A stretch of 64,000 nucleotides of DNA, from positions 1-64,000 of the forward strand of contig CAZVFX010000009.1 in assembly GCA_964626565.1 (NCBI GenBank), in the 5' to 3' direction. Below are positions 1 through 8,215 of this stretch, in pieces. How positions within the stretch are numbered: the first letter of the stretch is position 1; every line of letters begins with the position of its first letter. A model generated the notes under the pieces. It had not been told where the DNA came from and searched no databases. It was given only the letters and a program-made list of their open reading frames with translations. This DNA is from CAZVFX01 sp964626565. GTDB lineage: Bacteria > Myxococcota_A > UBA9042 > CAIXZC01. Position numbers and translations under genes: made by a program.

Positions 1-42
1 TTGCAGAATGGAGAATATCCGGTAGCGAGGTATCGAGAATGA
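1..42 (+). CDS. 3' end of an upstream coding sequence (partial, tentative)
   Basis: Frame 1 is open from the window edge and stops with TGA at 40-42, giving the tail LQNGEYPVARYRE. The TGA overlaps the ATG of the next gene in an ATGA arrangement, which is typical of translational coupling within an operon. The piece is too short to identify a family, and 13 open codons at a window edge can occur by chance, so the call rests mainly on the ATGA overlap. Confidence 0.4.
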   Translation: MQNGEYPVARYRE

Positions 43-635
43 GCGTCTGTTATTCTGAACGGGTTGGTGCGTACCGGCTGTGTGTCGCAGCCGTAGTCGC
101 GTTGGCGTTGCTGGCGCCCGGGCGCGGCGCGGCGCAGACCAGCGTACTTGCGCCTGCGGCGATCGATTTCCAAGCGTTGCACGTGGATGTCGAGGCGGGG
201 AGGCGGTCGGCCGATGTCCGGCGGGAGTGGGAAGAGTACAGCACCAGCTTGAGCCGCAACCGGATCTGGCTGTGGACGTCTCTCGGGTTCCTGGCTGCGG
301 CCGGTGCGGGGGCCGGGTACTCGGCTTACGCCTGGAATGCCGAAAGCGAGGGTGCGGCTGCCGACCACAAAAAATATGAGCAGGCGCTGTCGTCTTCCAG
401 TGCGTCGTCCTACCGGCGCAAAGTCAAGAGGCACCAGGATTGGGCCGAGGTCTACGGCTACGCCCTGTACGGTACGGGGGCCGTGGCCGGCGTCGCCGCG
501 TTTTCAGCCCTGCTGGCCCTGGCCGCTGCTCCCGATGCGCCGGGCAGCGACCGAGACGACGACGAGGCGGGCATACAGTTCGTCCCCATGGCTGGAGATG
601 GGGTGTCGGGAATGATGCTCTCCCTCGGGTTTTAG
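39..635 (+). CDS. Hypothetical exported or membrane protein, 198 aa
   Basis: I do not recognise a family. The N-terminus carries a hydrophobic segment (about residues 12-32) ending near A-Q-T, which looks like a signal peptide. Two further hydrophobic stretches follow, at about 80-100 (IWLWTSLGFLAAAGAGAGY) and about 143-165 (rich in Ala and Gly). A charged segment rich in Ser, Lys and Arg lies between them, as expected for a small protein with two membrane helices. The start is set by GAGG about 9 nt upstream. It overlaps the stop of a probable upstream gene and precedes a lipoprotein gene by 32 bp, so the three may be cotranscribed. Confidence 0.7.
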   Translation: MSVCYSERVGAYRLCVAAVVALALLAPGRGAAQTSVLAPAAIDFQALHVDVEAGRRSADVRREWEEYSTSLSRNRIWLWTSLGFLAAAGAGAGYSAYAWNAESEGAAADHKKYEQALSSSSASSYRRKVKRHQDWAEVYGYALYGTGAVAGVAAFSALLALAAAPDAPGSDRDDDEAGIQFVPMAGDGVSGMMLSLGF

Positions 636-667
636 CGGTGCGTTGCGCAACAGGCTGGAGGCGTCTT

Positions 668-1849
668 ATGAAGATCGAACGTGATGTTTTGAAATATCTC
701 GGGCTGGTTGCACTCGCCGGAGCGTTGGCGACTGCCGGATGCGAAGTGGAAGAGTACGATTTCGAGAACCCCTTCGATGGTTCCGGCGACCTGTACTCTT
801 TCAGTGCGGTCAGCAAGCCGGGTTTCGTTGAGCTGTCCTGGTCGTCAATGGATGGGGTGGACTTCGACGGGTATGCAATCTACCGCGGCACCGACAAGGA
901 GGCTGCAGCCAGCGGCAAGGAAGCTCATTTGCTGGTCAAGAAGGAGCACACTTACGTCATGGACGACGACTTCTCCACCGACGGGGAAAGACTATACTAC
1001 TCAGTTTCCGTCTACCGCGGGAGCGTGACGTCCGGTTCCCCGCAGCGCAGCAAGGTTGTCGACGTGACTGTGGTGATCGATTCCGATGGCGATGGGATCG
1101 CAGATTCAAAGGACCCAAATCCCAACCAGTGGGACTGCAAGAAGGAGTCGGACTGCCCTTCGGGAATGAGTTGTTCCGCTGCGGTCAAGAACGGGAAGCT
1201 GGTTGGCAGTTGCAAGAAAGACAGCGGTTCCAAGCACGGCGTGGGCGGTCAATGCACCAACAACGCGGGCTGCAATAGCAATCTGTGCTACCTGGCCGGG
1301 AAGACCTGTCTCGGCCTGTGTACCCATGGCAGCTCCGACTGCCCCTCGGACGCCAACTGCGTGCAGTTCGGCGACGGTGCCGCATGTTTCGAAGAGTGCT
1401 ACGGCGACAAGGATTGCTCCAACAGTCTTGGGTGTGTTTACTCCGCTGACTTGACCTCCAGTGGCCTTTACGGCTTGTGCAGTCAGTCCCTGGGCTCTAA
1501 GTCGTTTCCCGATTCCTGCACCGCGGACATGCAGTGCTCGAGCGGCATGTGCGGTGAAGGGTACTGCCTGCGTCCCTGCAAGGCGAACTATGATTGTCCG
1601 TCAGGTTCCTTCTGCGGCGAGTGGCACACGACCCTGAATTCGAAGGAAATCAACTTCATGTCCTGCACCAAGGGCTCTGCCGACCCATGTGGTGGCATTG
1701 ACTTCGTCGGCCTGTGCGAGGGAGACGTCGTGAAATGGTGTGAAGACGGCGAACTGCACGTGATCGACTGCAAGAATCTCGGCTACGGCTGCTACTGCGG
1801 GTACAAGTCGGATGCCGGATTTTACGATTGTAAGGGCTCGTGCAACTAG
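668..1849 (+). CDS. Cys-rich lipoprotein with fibronectin-III-like domain, 393 aa
   Basis: The frame is open further upstream, but the ATG at 668 is preceded by GGAGG and gives a clean lipoprotein signal peptide with lipobox A-T-A-G-C (Cys at about residue 25). Residues of about 40-120 resemble a fibronectin type III beta sandwich (ELSWSSMDGVDFDGYAIYRG). Next comes one Asp-rich DSDGDGIADSKDPNPN motif of thrombospondin-3 type, then about 200 residues with more than 25 Cys in spacings such as C-x5-C-x5-C, as in disulfide-rich surface proteins. The role is unknown; an envelope-anchored, disulfide-stabilised protein is the natural inference. Its stop shares CTAG with the stop of the opposing gene. 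Confidence 0.85.
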   Translation: MKIERDVLKYLGLVALAGALATAGCEVEEYDFENPFDGSGDLYSFSAVSKPGFVELSWSSMDGVDFDGYAIYRGTDKEAAASGKEAHLLVKKEHTYVMDDDFSTDGERLYYSVSVYRGSVTSGSPQRSKVVDVTVVIDSDGDGIADSKDPNPNQWDCKKESDCPSGMSCSAAVKNGKLVGSCKKDSGSKHGVGGQCTNNAGCNSNLCYLAGKTCLGLCTHGSSDCPSDANCVQFGDGAACFEECYGDKDCSNSLGCVYSADLTSSGLYGLCSQSLGSKSFPDSCTADMQCSSGMCGEGYCLRPCKANYDCPSGSFCGEWHTTLNSKEINFMSCTKGSADPCGGIDFVGLCEGDVVKWCEDGELHVIDCKNLGYGCYCGYKSDAGFYDCKGSCN

Positions 1850-4800
1850 TCTTCGGAAACTGTTGGCAGCTCCCCTGATGTTGGTGGGGGCGGCACTGGA
1901 AGGCCTTGGGGGGATGTGCTTACCTCGGCAGCCAGCGCCTCGGGCAGGTCGGCGGCATTTTGCAGGAACTGATTGTCCCCGTCAGCATAAGCTACTCCTT
2001 CCTCGGAGCCGTCGAGGGCCAGGCCGTAAGAGCCGTTGCCGGCAAAGGTGCTCTGGGTGATGGCGCCGGACGATTCGTCATAGTACGCGCCGCAGCGCTG
2101 GTTGGACGCGACCACAGAGGAGTCAATCTGCAAGGCGCTGCCTCCGGTGGCCAACAAACCATCCCCGAAAACCTGAAAATCCCCGGGAGTCCCTTCACCT
2201 ACGCCCAGCCAGGCTCCTCCCGCTCTGGTTTCAGTCACTGCGGAATCTTCCAAGTGAAGCAGAGTACCTGGTCCCCGGGCCACTCCGCCCGCGGTTTCGT
2301 TGGCCTGCAAATGGGTGGACTCCAACTTGACCGAGGCGCCGCCTTGAACCGCGACGCCGTACCCGAACTCTCCCTGCGAGGTTGGGAGTGTTGTGCGGAC
2401 CGCGCTTCCCGACACCAGCAGTTCCGACCCTTGTCCGAAGATCGCAATGCCCGCTTCGCGGTTGCCGTGGACAACGACCCGGTCCAGTGAGGCCAGGCCG
2501 CCCTGCTGCAAACCCAGACCCCAGCCGAAATTATCGCCCATGGGCAGGGTGTCGACGATGGCGGTGGTCTCGATGTCCACCTTCGCACCGCCCATGACCG
2601 CCACCGCGGCCGCCAGGTTGCGTTGAAACAGGCTGGAGGAAACGTGCAGGGAGGATTCGGTCGTCGCCAGGGCGCCGAGTCCTTCGCCGCTGGGCTCCAT
2701 GGGCATGCCGTCGCTCACCTCGCTGGCGGTCAGGGTGATCTCGCTGCCCGGATCTGCCGTCAACAGGCCGGCCGCGGCGTTGCGCCGGATGAGTGACTCG
2801 GAAATGGTTATCAGCGCGCCGGCGAGCGCGCCTACCCCGGCGCCCACATCGCCTTCGTCTACCAGGTTCTTACCAACCGCGGTATGCTCCACGAGGCTGC
2901 CTTGCACCTCAACCAGTGCGCCGGCGCCAACCGCGATTATGCCCCCACCGGAGTTGCGCGCGACCAAGGAGTCGGCCACGATAACTTGGGCTCCATCGAT
3001 TACTCCGATGCCGATGCTGTCGGTGCCGTTGTTGGCGGCCGTGGTGGCGCCGATGATGCTTCGGTCTACGTGCACAGCGGTTTCCGGCTCATGGAACAGG
3101 CATTCGAGCATGCCGTTGCCGCCAATCTGGCTCTCTGTGATGGTCAAATCGCAGCCGAGTCTTGCCCCGGCGCCAAAGGCGATTGCCTCTTCAGGCGGGT
3201 CGGGAACGTCCCGGATCTGGCTGCGGTGGACCAGCATGGTCGTCTTCTCGCCGTCGCAGGCGGCCCCTCCGCTGGCGTTGTCGGAGAGGAGACTTCCGCT
3301 CACCGTGAGGTTGGCGTCGAGTGTAGCCAGGGCCCCGATTCCGTAAGGGGTCTTGTTGGTGATTCCCGTGTCGCGGACGAGGCTGTTGGTCAGCGCCAGG
3401 TCGGTGTCGGCATGCTCTGCCAGCACGCCGGCCAGGTGGTTGGCCTCGACCAGAGAATCGGTCACGTTGACCACCGCGCCTTCAGCCGCGACGACGCCGA
3501 AGCCGGCATCCCCCCAGGGGTCGAGGTTGGTGTTGGAAACCACGCTGGAAGTGATTTCCAGAATAGCCCCTGCACCCGAGGCGGTAAGCCCACTACCGGT
3601 GTTGCCTGAAACCCGGCTGGAGAGCAGTTGAACAGTGGCGTCATCGTCAACGAAAACTCCGTATCCAAAGTCCCCTGCCGGCACCGGCTTGGTGTCTTTC
3701 AGGATGCTGCCGCCAATGTGCACCTGGGAGTTGTTGGCGACGATCGCAGCGGTGAATGAGGAGGTGATGATGCAGCCGGAAAAGGAGCAGGTGGCCTTTT
3801 TCTCGCAATAGGTCCCTGCTCCACAGCAGCCCGGGGCGAGCTTGGTGTCGCGTATTACCGTGGCCTCCAGGTGAAGCTCGGTTCCAGTGCCTTCAGCCGA
3901 AGCCCCCTCGCCCTTGCAGTTGTCGAACACGCAACGGGAGACGTTGAGTTTCGCCCCTCCCCAAGCCTGCACTCCCGAGCCGTAGCCGTCGTACGGCAGG
4001 GTGTCACGCACGAGGGAATCGGTGATGGTTGCTTTCCCCGCCAGGCTGGCGCTGACCCCTGCACCGGAGTTCTTGGCGAGGAGGACACGTTCCAGGGTCA
4101 GAGTACCCCCACCGTTAGCACGGGCGCCGGCGCCGGCGAGGTCAAGCTTCCCCGGCTTGGTGGCGCGCACGTTGCTGTCGCTTACCTGCAGAGTAGAGCC
4201 GCCGCCCACCACGCCAACACCAGCCACCGCGGTCACGTCCTCCACCAGCAGATTTATCGCGTCCGTCTTGGAACCTCCGCCTACCCAGAGACCGGCACCC
4301 ATTTCGGTGGGGTCCGGCGGCTGGTCAAGGTCTGTTACCCAGACGTTGCTCAACGCGACGGTAGCGCCCGCTCCAGTGTATATCCCCACACCGGCTCCCC
4401 CGGTGATGCGGACTTCGGATAGCTCAACTCCGTCCGCCTCCGCAATCGCAATCCCGGCTCCGGTAGAAGCCACGGTGATTCCCGAGATGGTTATGTCGTC
4501 TGTGCCGGTGACCACGAGTCCGGCCGACTGGATCTTCACGGCAGCCTCAGTCTCAACCGGCGCCGAGCCCGTTATGGTGACTTTGGAAGGGCACAGCCCG
4601 ACCAGGCGCACCGGCCGGGATATTGCCACTCCTTCGGCATAGGTTCCGCCGCCGATGAGCACGACTGCTCCGTCGGGAGCCTCATCGAGGGCAGCCTGGA
4701 TGGTCGCATGGGGGGAATCCTCGGTCCCGCATCCCATGGTGCAGGATGAATCTGAGGCGACGTAGACCGGTGGTGCGGTGGCGTCTCCCGGTTCCGGGAA

Positions 4801-5556
4801 AGGGCCGGAAGGGCATTGCTCTTCCGGCGTGACAACCGACACGCAATCGCCTCCCGGCAGGGCCAGTTCACCCTTGCCGCAGTCTGCGTAGTCAGGGGTG
4901 CAGTAGCTCCCGTCGTCATCCTCGTTCCAGCCTTCCGGACAGGGCGACACCTCTCCGGGGGAGCAGTCTTGTTCTGCCTCCGGAGCCCACAACTTGGGGC
5001 AAGCCCGGGGGCCGATCGCCGCGCATTCTCCGCCCGGGAGCGACACTTCTGCCTGGGCACAACTGTTGAAGAACGGTATGACCAGGCCGTCTTCGCCCCA
5101 CCTGGGGCCGGCCGGCAGGCAGCCCCCGCCCAACTGAGGCACCTCGTCCGGTGCGCATTCGTCGAAGCGGGGCACACAGTAAGAGCCATCCGACGATTGG
5201 TTGAAGCCGTCCGGGCAGGGGAGCAGCTCAGACGGATCGCAATCGAGTTCTGTCTCCATATCCCATGGTAGCGGGCATGCGCGGGGCCCGACATGCAGGC
5301 AACCGCCGTCGACCCGGGGCATGGCACCGGGCGGACACAGTTTAGACGGGCTTGAGCACAGGCCGTCAGGTTGAATTGCGGAGCCGTCAGGGCATTCGGT
5401 GACATCGGGGCCGATGTCGATGCTGATGGTGTCGGTTGCGGAAGTCGAGGATCCGCACGCGGCAAAACAGCAGACGGTGCTGAGGAGGAGCGAGATTGAG
5501 CCCCAGCGCACCGGCCACGCGGGTGTGCGACCGCGGTTCTTGGTGAAACTCAGCAT
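1846..5556 (-). CDS. Large lipoprotein with Cys-rich N-terminus and right-handed beta-helix, 1236 aa
   Basis: The N-terminal signal sequence ends in lipobox F-A-A-C (about residue 34), followed by a short Asp-rich stretch. Residues of about 50-250 contain repeats of the type C-P-x-G-x-N-x-x-x-D-G-S-Y-C with G-G-x-C. From about residue 265 the protein switches to parallel-beta-helix sequence. It opens with the characteristic H-A-T-I-Q-A-A-L-D-E-A and V-V-L-I-G-G-G-T-Y, then carries many rungs of about 22-25 residues (for example ITDSLVRDTLPYDGYGSGV) to the C-terminus. This resembles pectate-lyase-like surface proteins, but no catalytic motif is visible. Its ATG overlaps the stop of the upstream DedA gene by 7 bp (ATGCTGA), implying coupled translation. 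Confidence 0.85.
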   Translation of the reverse strand: MLSFTKNRGRTPAWPVRWGSISLLLSTVCCFAACGSSTSATDTISIDIGPDVTECPDGSAIQPDGLCSSPSKLCPPGAMPRVDGGCLHVGPRACPLPWDMETELDCDPSELLPCPDGFNQSSDGSYCVPRFDECAPDEVPQLGGGCLPAGPRWGEDGLVIPFFNSCAQAEVSLPGGECAAIGPRACPKLWAPEAEQDCSPGEVSPCPEGWNEDDDGSYCTPDYADCGKGELALPGGDCVSVVTPEEQCPSGPFPEPGDATAPPVYVASDSSCTMGCGTEDSPHATIQAALDEAPDGAVVLIGGGTYAEGVAISRPVRLVGLCPSKVTITGSAPVETEAAVKIQSAGLVVTGTDDITISGITVASTGAGIAIAEADGVELSEVRITGGAGVGIYTGAGATVALSNVWVTDLDQPPDPTEMGAGLWVGGGSKTDAINLLVEDVTAVAGVGVVGGGSTLQVSDSNVRATKPGKLDLAGAGARANGGGTLTLERVLLAKNSGAGVSASLAGKATITDSLVRDTLPYDGYGSGVQAWGGAKLNVSRCVFDNCKGEGASAEGTGTELHLEATVIRDTKLAPGCCGAGTYCEKKATCSFSGCIITSSFTAAIVANNSQVHIGGSILKDTKPVPAGDFGYGVFVDDDATVQLLSSRVSGNTGSGLTASGAGAILEITSSVVSNTNLDPWGDAGFGVVAAEGAVVNVTDSLVEANHLAGVLAEHADTDLALTNSLVRDTGITNKTPYGIGALATLDANLTVSGSLLSDNASGGAACDGEKTTMLVHRSQIRDVPDPPEEAIAFGAGARLGCDLTITESQIGGNGMLECLFHEPETAVHVDRSIIGATTAANNGTDSIGIGVIDGAQVIVADSLVARNSGGGIIAVGAGALVEVQGSLVEHTAVGKNLVDEGDVGAGVGALAGALITISESLIRRNAAAGLLTADPGSEITLTASEVSDGMPMEPSGEGLGALATTESSLHVSSSLFQRNLAAAVAVMGGAKVDIETTAIVDTLPMGDNFGWGLGLQQGGLASLDRVVVHGNREAGIAIFGQGSELLVSGSAVRTTLPTSQGEFGYGVAVQGGASVKLESTHLQANETAGGVARGPGTLLHLEDSAVTETRAGGAWLGVGEGTPGDFQVFGDGLLATGGSALQIDSSVVASNQRCGAYYDESSGAITQSTFAGNGSYGLALDGSEEGVAYADGDNQFLQNAADLPEALAAEVSTSPQGLPVPPPPTSGELPTVSED

Positions 5557-6251
5557 TCACTGGACGGCTGAGGCGATACTCCGCGGTTTTTCCACCATCT
5601 AACCAGTTTGTAGAGCAGGAACAGGGAGGCGAGAGCGCCGAGAACAATCCACGTGGTTGTGTTGATGGTGCTCATCCACTCCACGATCTCGTGGAAGTGC
5701 GTGCCCACATAATATCCCAGGACGATCCAGGCAGGCACTGTCACCAGTGCGGCAAGGGAATCGTACAGCACAAATCTGCGTATGGGCATGCGCGCCATAC
5801 CGGCCATGACGAAGGTGACGAAACGTATGCCTGCCACCATCCTGCCGAAGAAGACGGTGGAGTTCCCGAAGCGGGCGAACCAACGGTCCATTCTGGCCAT
5901 TCGTTTCTGGCTCATGGCCCACTTGAACGGAGGGTACCGGCTGATCGACTTGCCATACTTCTTCCCCAACTGGTAGGCCACCAGGTCTCCGGTGAGGATT
6001 GACGAGTAGCACACCAGGGAAATGGTGATGATGCTGGAGGTCATGCCGCCGAAGGTGGATTGTGTAGAGGGGAGTCCCAGGAGAATGCCTGTGAAGGTGA
6101 GGGGAATGTCCTCCGGGAGAGGCAGGCCGCAGCCGGCGAGAAAGAGGAGGACGAAGACGCAGAATAGGGCGATCTGGGGGTCCAGATTGCCCAGCGCTCC
6201 CCATAGCGCTTCGAGATCCGCGGCAGTTACCAGTGAAGCGAGAATCGGCAT
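5550..6251 (-). CDS. DedA-family membrane protein, 233 aa
   Basis: DedA proteins are polytopic inner-membrane proteins, and several (UptA type) are known to recycle undecaprenyl phosphate across the membrane. The sequence shows the family hallmarks: L-P-L-P-E-D-I-P near residue 45, F-x-R-M-V-A-G-I-R-F near 135, and A-x-x-V-T-V-P-A-W-I-V-L-G-Y after it, with four or five hydrophobic segments. Its length is normal. It lies 8 bp downstream of bamD and overlaps the start of the beta-helix lipoprotein gene, so the three form a minus-strand operon. Whether this member carries C55-P or another lipid cannot be told from sequence alone. Confidence 0.9.
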   Translation of the reverse strand: MPILASLVTAADLEALWGALGNLDPQIALFCVFVLLFLAGCGLPLPEDIPLTFTGILLGLPSTQSTFGGMTSSIITISLVCYSSILTGDLVAYQLGKKYGKSISRYPPFKWAMSQKRMARMDRWFARFGNSTVFFGRMVAGIRFVTFVMAGMARMPIRRFVLYDSLAALVTVPAWIVLGYYVGTHFHEIVEWMSTINTTTWIVLGALASLFLLYKLVRWWKNRGVSPQPSSEC

Positions 6252-6259
6252 GTTGTGCC

Positions 6260-7111
6260 CTAGTGTCCCGGCTGGCTGCCGGCGGCCTCCAGGTCCGCAC
6301 GAAGCTCCCGGATCTTCTCGAGGCCGCGGTCGGGCTGGGGGTAGCGGTCGACATATTCCGCGTACTTCCCTTCAAGCCATTTCAGACCTTCGAGGTCACC
6401 GACCTTGGAATAGGAGCGGGCAAGGAGGAGAAGGTTGTCGCTGGTGGCGGCGCACAAATGGCTGTCGGGCAGATGCTTGAGGTGTTTTTCGGTTTCTTCC
6501 ATCTTCAGCGCTGATTCGATGCGTTGGATGACCGCCTTGGGGCGGTCCTTGTCGTCGTAGTAGTGCGCCACATACAAGTGATGCAGGCATTTGCGCTCGA
6601 GGCAGACCGTCAGCGCGTGGCGGGCTCGTAGAGCGTGAAATGAATCGGGGTATCGGTCCACGAGGAAGGCGAAGGAATCGTATGCCGCCTGCACATCTTC
6701 CATCTGCCGGCTCTCGGCCGGAGGATGGATGAAGGTGTCCGAGGGCATCTTCTCCAGGTAGCACAGTCCTTTCATATAGGCTGCGTGGCCGACATCGGGT
6801 GAATTGGAGAACTGGATCAGGAATTCCCGGTACACCTCCGCGGCTTCTGCGTACCTGCCTTGGAAGAAAAGGGAGTCGCCGAGGCGAAGGGTGGCCACCT
6901 GTGACAAAACGGGGCTCAACGTGCTGCTGGCGATGGACTCGAATTTGGTGGCGGCTTCGGTGTAGTTGCCGTCGAGGAGGTCCTCCAATGCTTCATCGTA
7001 CTGGACCCACTGATCTTTGGGCGCTCCTCCGTCGGCACCGGAGCAGGCTGCTACGGCAACGAACACAAGGGCGAGCAGCAGTGCGGCAGTATGTTTCAAG
7101 AAAGCCTCCAT
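6260..7111 (-). CDS. bamD: Outer-membrane assembly lipoprotein BamD (YfiO family), 283 aa
   Basis: BamD is the TPR lipoprotein of the BAM complex that inserts beta-barrel proteins in the outer membrane. A signal peptide ends in lipobox V-A-A-C (about residue 23). TPR-type helices follow, with D-G-N-Y-T-E-A-A-T-K-F-E, F-Q-G-R-Y-A-E-A-A-E-V-Y-R-E-F and P-N/D-S-P-D-V-G-H-A-A-Y-M-K-G-L-C-Y, the last being a strong BamD signature. Length fits the family (about 240-290). It presupposes a diderm host. It is the first gene of a minus-strand operon with DedA and faces the DUF368 gene across 131 bp. Confidence 0.9.
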   Translation of the reverse strand: MEAFLKHTAALLLALVFVAVAACSGADGGAPKDQWVQYDEALEDLLDGNYTEAATKFESIASSTLSPVLSQVATLRLGDSLFFQGRYAEAAEVYREFLIQFSNSPDVGHAAYMKGLCYLEKMPSDTFIHPPAESRQMEDVQAAYDSFAFLVDRYPDSFHALRARHALTVCLERKCLHHLYVAHYYDDKDRPKAVIQRIESALKMEETEKHLKHLPDSHLCAATSDNLLLLARSYSKVGDLEGLKWLEGKYAEYVDRYPQPDRGLEKIRELRADLEAAGSQPGH

Positions 7112-7242
7112 GACACTCCTGCTGCTATAGCAGTTCCGGCGGACTGTGTCAACGAAGGGACAAGACGAGAGTTGTCGAACAGGGCTGTTTAGTGTAACGA
7201 TGTAGCGGTTGTCGAGATGAGCGAAAAAGGAGGGGTTCCATA

Positions 7243-8214
7243 GTGCGAAACGTCCAGAAAATCTCCCAGGTCGCCCGGGGCTTTTGCATGGGGTGTGCCG
7301 ATATCATTCCCGGAGTGAGCGGTGGGACCGTGGCGCTCATATTGGGAATCTACGAGCGTCTCATCGAGTCGATCAGGCTCATGGACGTCGCGCTCGTAAA
7401 AGCTGTGTTCACAGGGCGGTTCTGGGGCCTTTACTTCAAAGGGCTTCTGGGAAGCTCCGCTGCCGGAGAAGACGATGTCGAGAGGAGGGTCGAGGCAGCA
7501 CTGTTCCTCACTTTTCTGGTGGTCGGCATTCTGGCAGCTATCGTGGCTGCGGCGGGGATAATCAAGCATTGTATGGCAGTCTACCCGGAACAGACCCGGG
7601 GGCTGTTTATGGGACTGGTGCTGGCGTCCATGCTCGTGCCTTTCAGGAGAATGGAGAAGAGGGGTGCGGCCCAGTGGGTCGCCTTCCTGGTGTTCGCAGT
7701 GGGGCTGTATCTCCTTCTGGGGCTTGGGCGGGCGGATGTCGAACCCGCGTTGTGGTACGTGTTCGTATGTGGAGCCATCGCCATTTGCGCGATGATTCTG
7801 CCCGGCATTTCCGGCGCGTTCATCCTGTTGATGTTGGGGCTGTATTTCCACGTGCTCGACCAGGTGCACGCGCTCACCAGGGATCGCGATTTCAGCGCGG
7901 TGCTGCCTCTGGTAGTGCTGGTGCTGGGGATAGTGGTAGGGATTGTCGCTTTTTCCCGGTTGCTCAACTACTTGCTGAAGAACCATCACGACGTGACCAT
8001 GGCGTCCCTGGTGGGGTTGCTGGCCGGCTCACTGCGGGTGTTGTGGCCCTTCAAGGAGGGTGCGGCGGCCGAGGGTGGGCGTGTGGAGTTTATGGCGAAC
8101 AAGCTGCCCGAACTGGCTCATCCGGGGCTCTGGGGTACCGTCGGCACCTTCATAGTGGGAATCGCACTGGTTGTCGGTTTGGATTTCATCGGCAGGAAAT
8201 ACGGCGAGGTTTGA
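7243..8214 (+). CDS. popT: DUF368 / PopT-family membrane protein, 323 aa
   Basis: DUF368 proteins have been shown in other bacteria to translocate undecaprenyl phosphate (PopT), returning the lipid carrier of cell-wall and polysaccharide synthesis to the cytosolic face. The N-terminus has the family signature G-x-C-M-G-C-A-D-I-I-P-G-V-S-G-G-T-V-A at about residues 12-30. The internal partner A-M-I-L-P-G-I-S-G-A-F-I-L-L lies near 190, so the two half-repeats with re-entrant P-G-x-S-G are visible. There are about eight hydrophobic segments. It starts with GTG behind an excellent AAGGAGGGG. It ends one base before the next gene's ATG, so the two are coupled. Confidence 0.92.
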   Translation: MRNVQKISQVARGFCMGCADIIPGVSGGTVALILGIYERLIESIRLMDVALVKAVFTGRFWGLYFKGLLGSSAAGEDDVERRVEAALFLTFLVVGILAAIVAAAGIIKHCMAVYPEQTRGLFMGLVLASMLVPFRRMEKRGAAQWVAFLVFAVGLYLLLGLGRADVEPALWYVFVCGAIAICAMILPGISGAFILLMLGLYFHVLDQVHALTRDRDFSAVLPLVVLVLGIVVGIVAFSRLLNYLLKNHHDVTMASLVGLLAGSLRVLWPFKEGAAAEGGRVEFMANKLPELAHPGLWGTVGTFIVGIALVVGLDFIGRKYGEV

Positions 8215-8215
8215 G

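Noticed and set aside
440..667. Upstream extension of the 668 lipoprotein gene
   Set aside because: It overlaps the preceding gene by almost 200 bp and would bury the signal peptide; the ATG at 668 has GGAGG and a proper lipobox.
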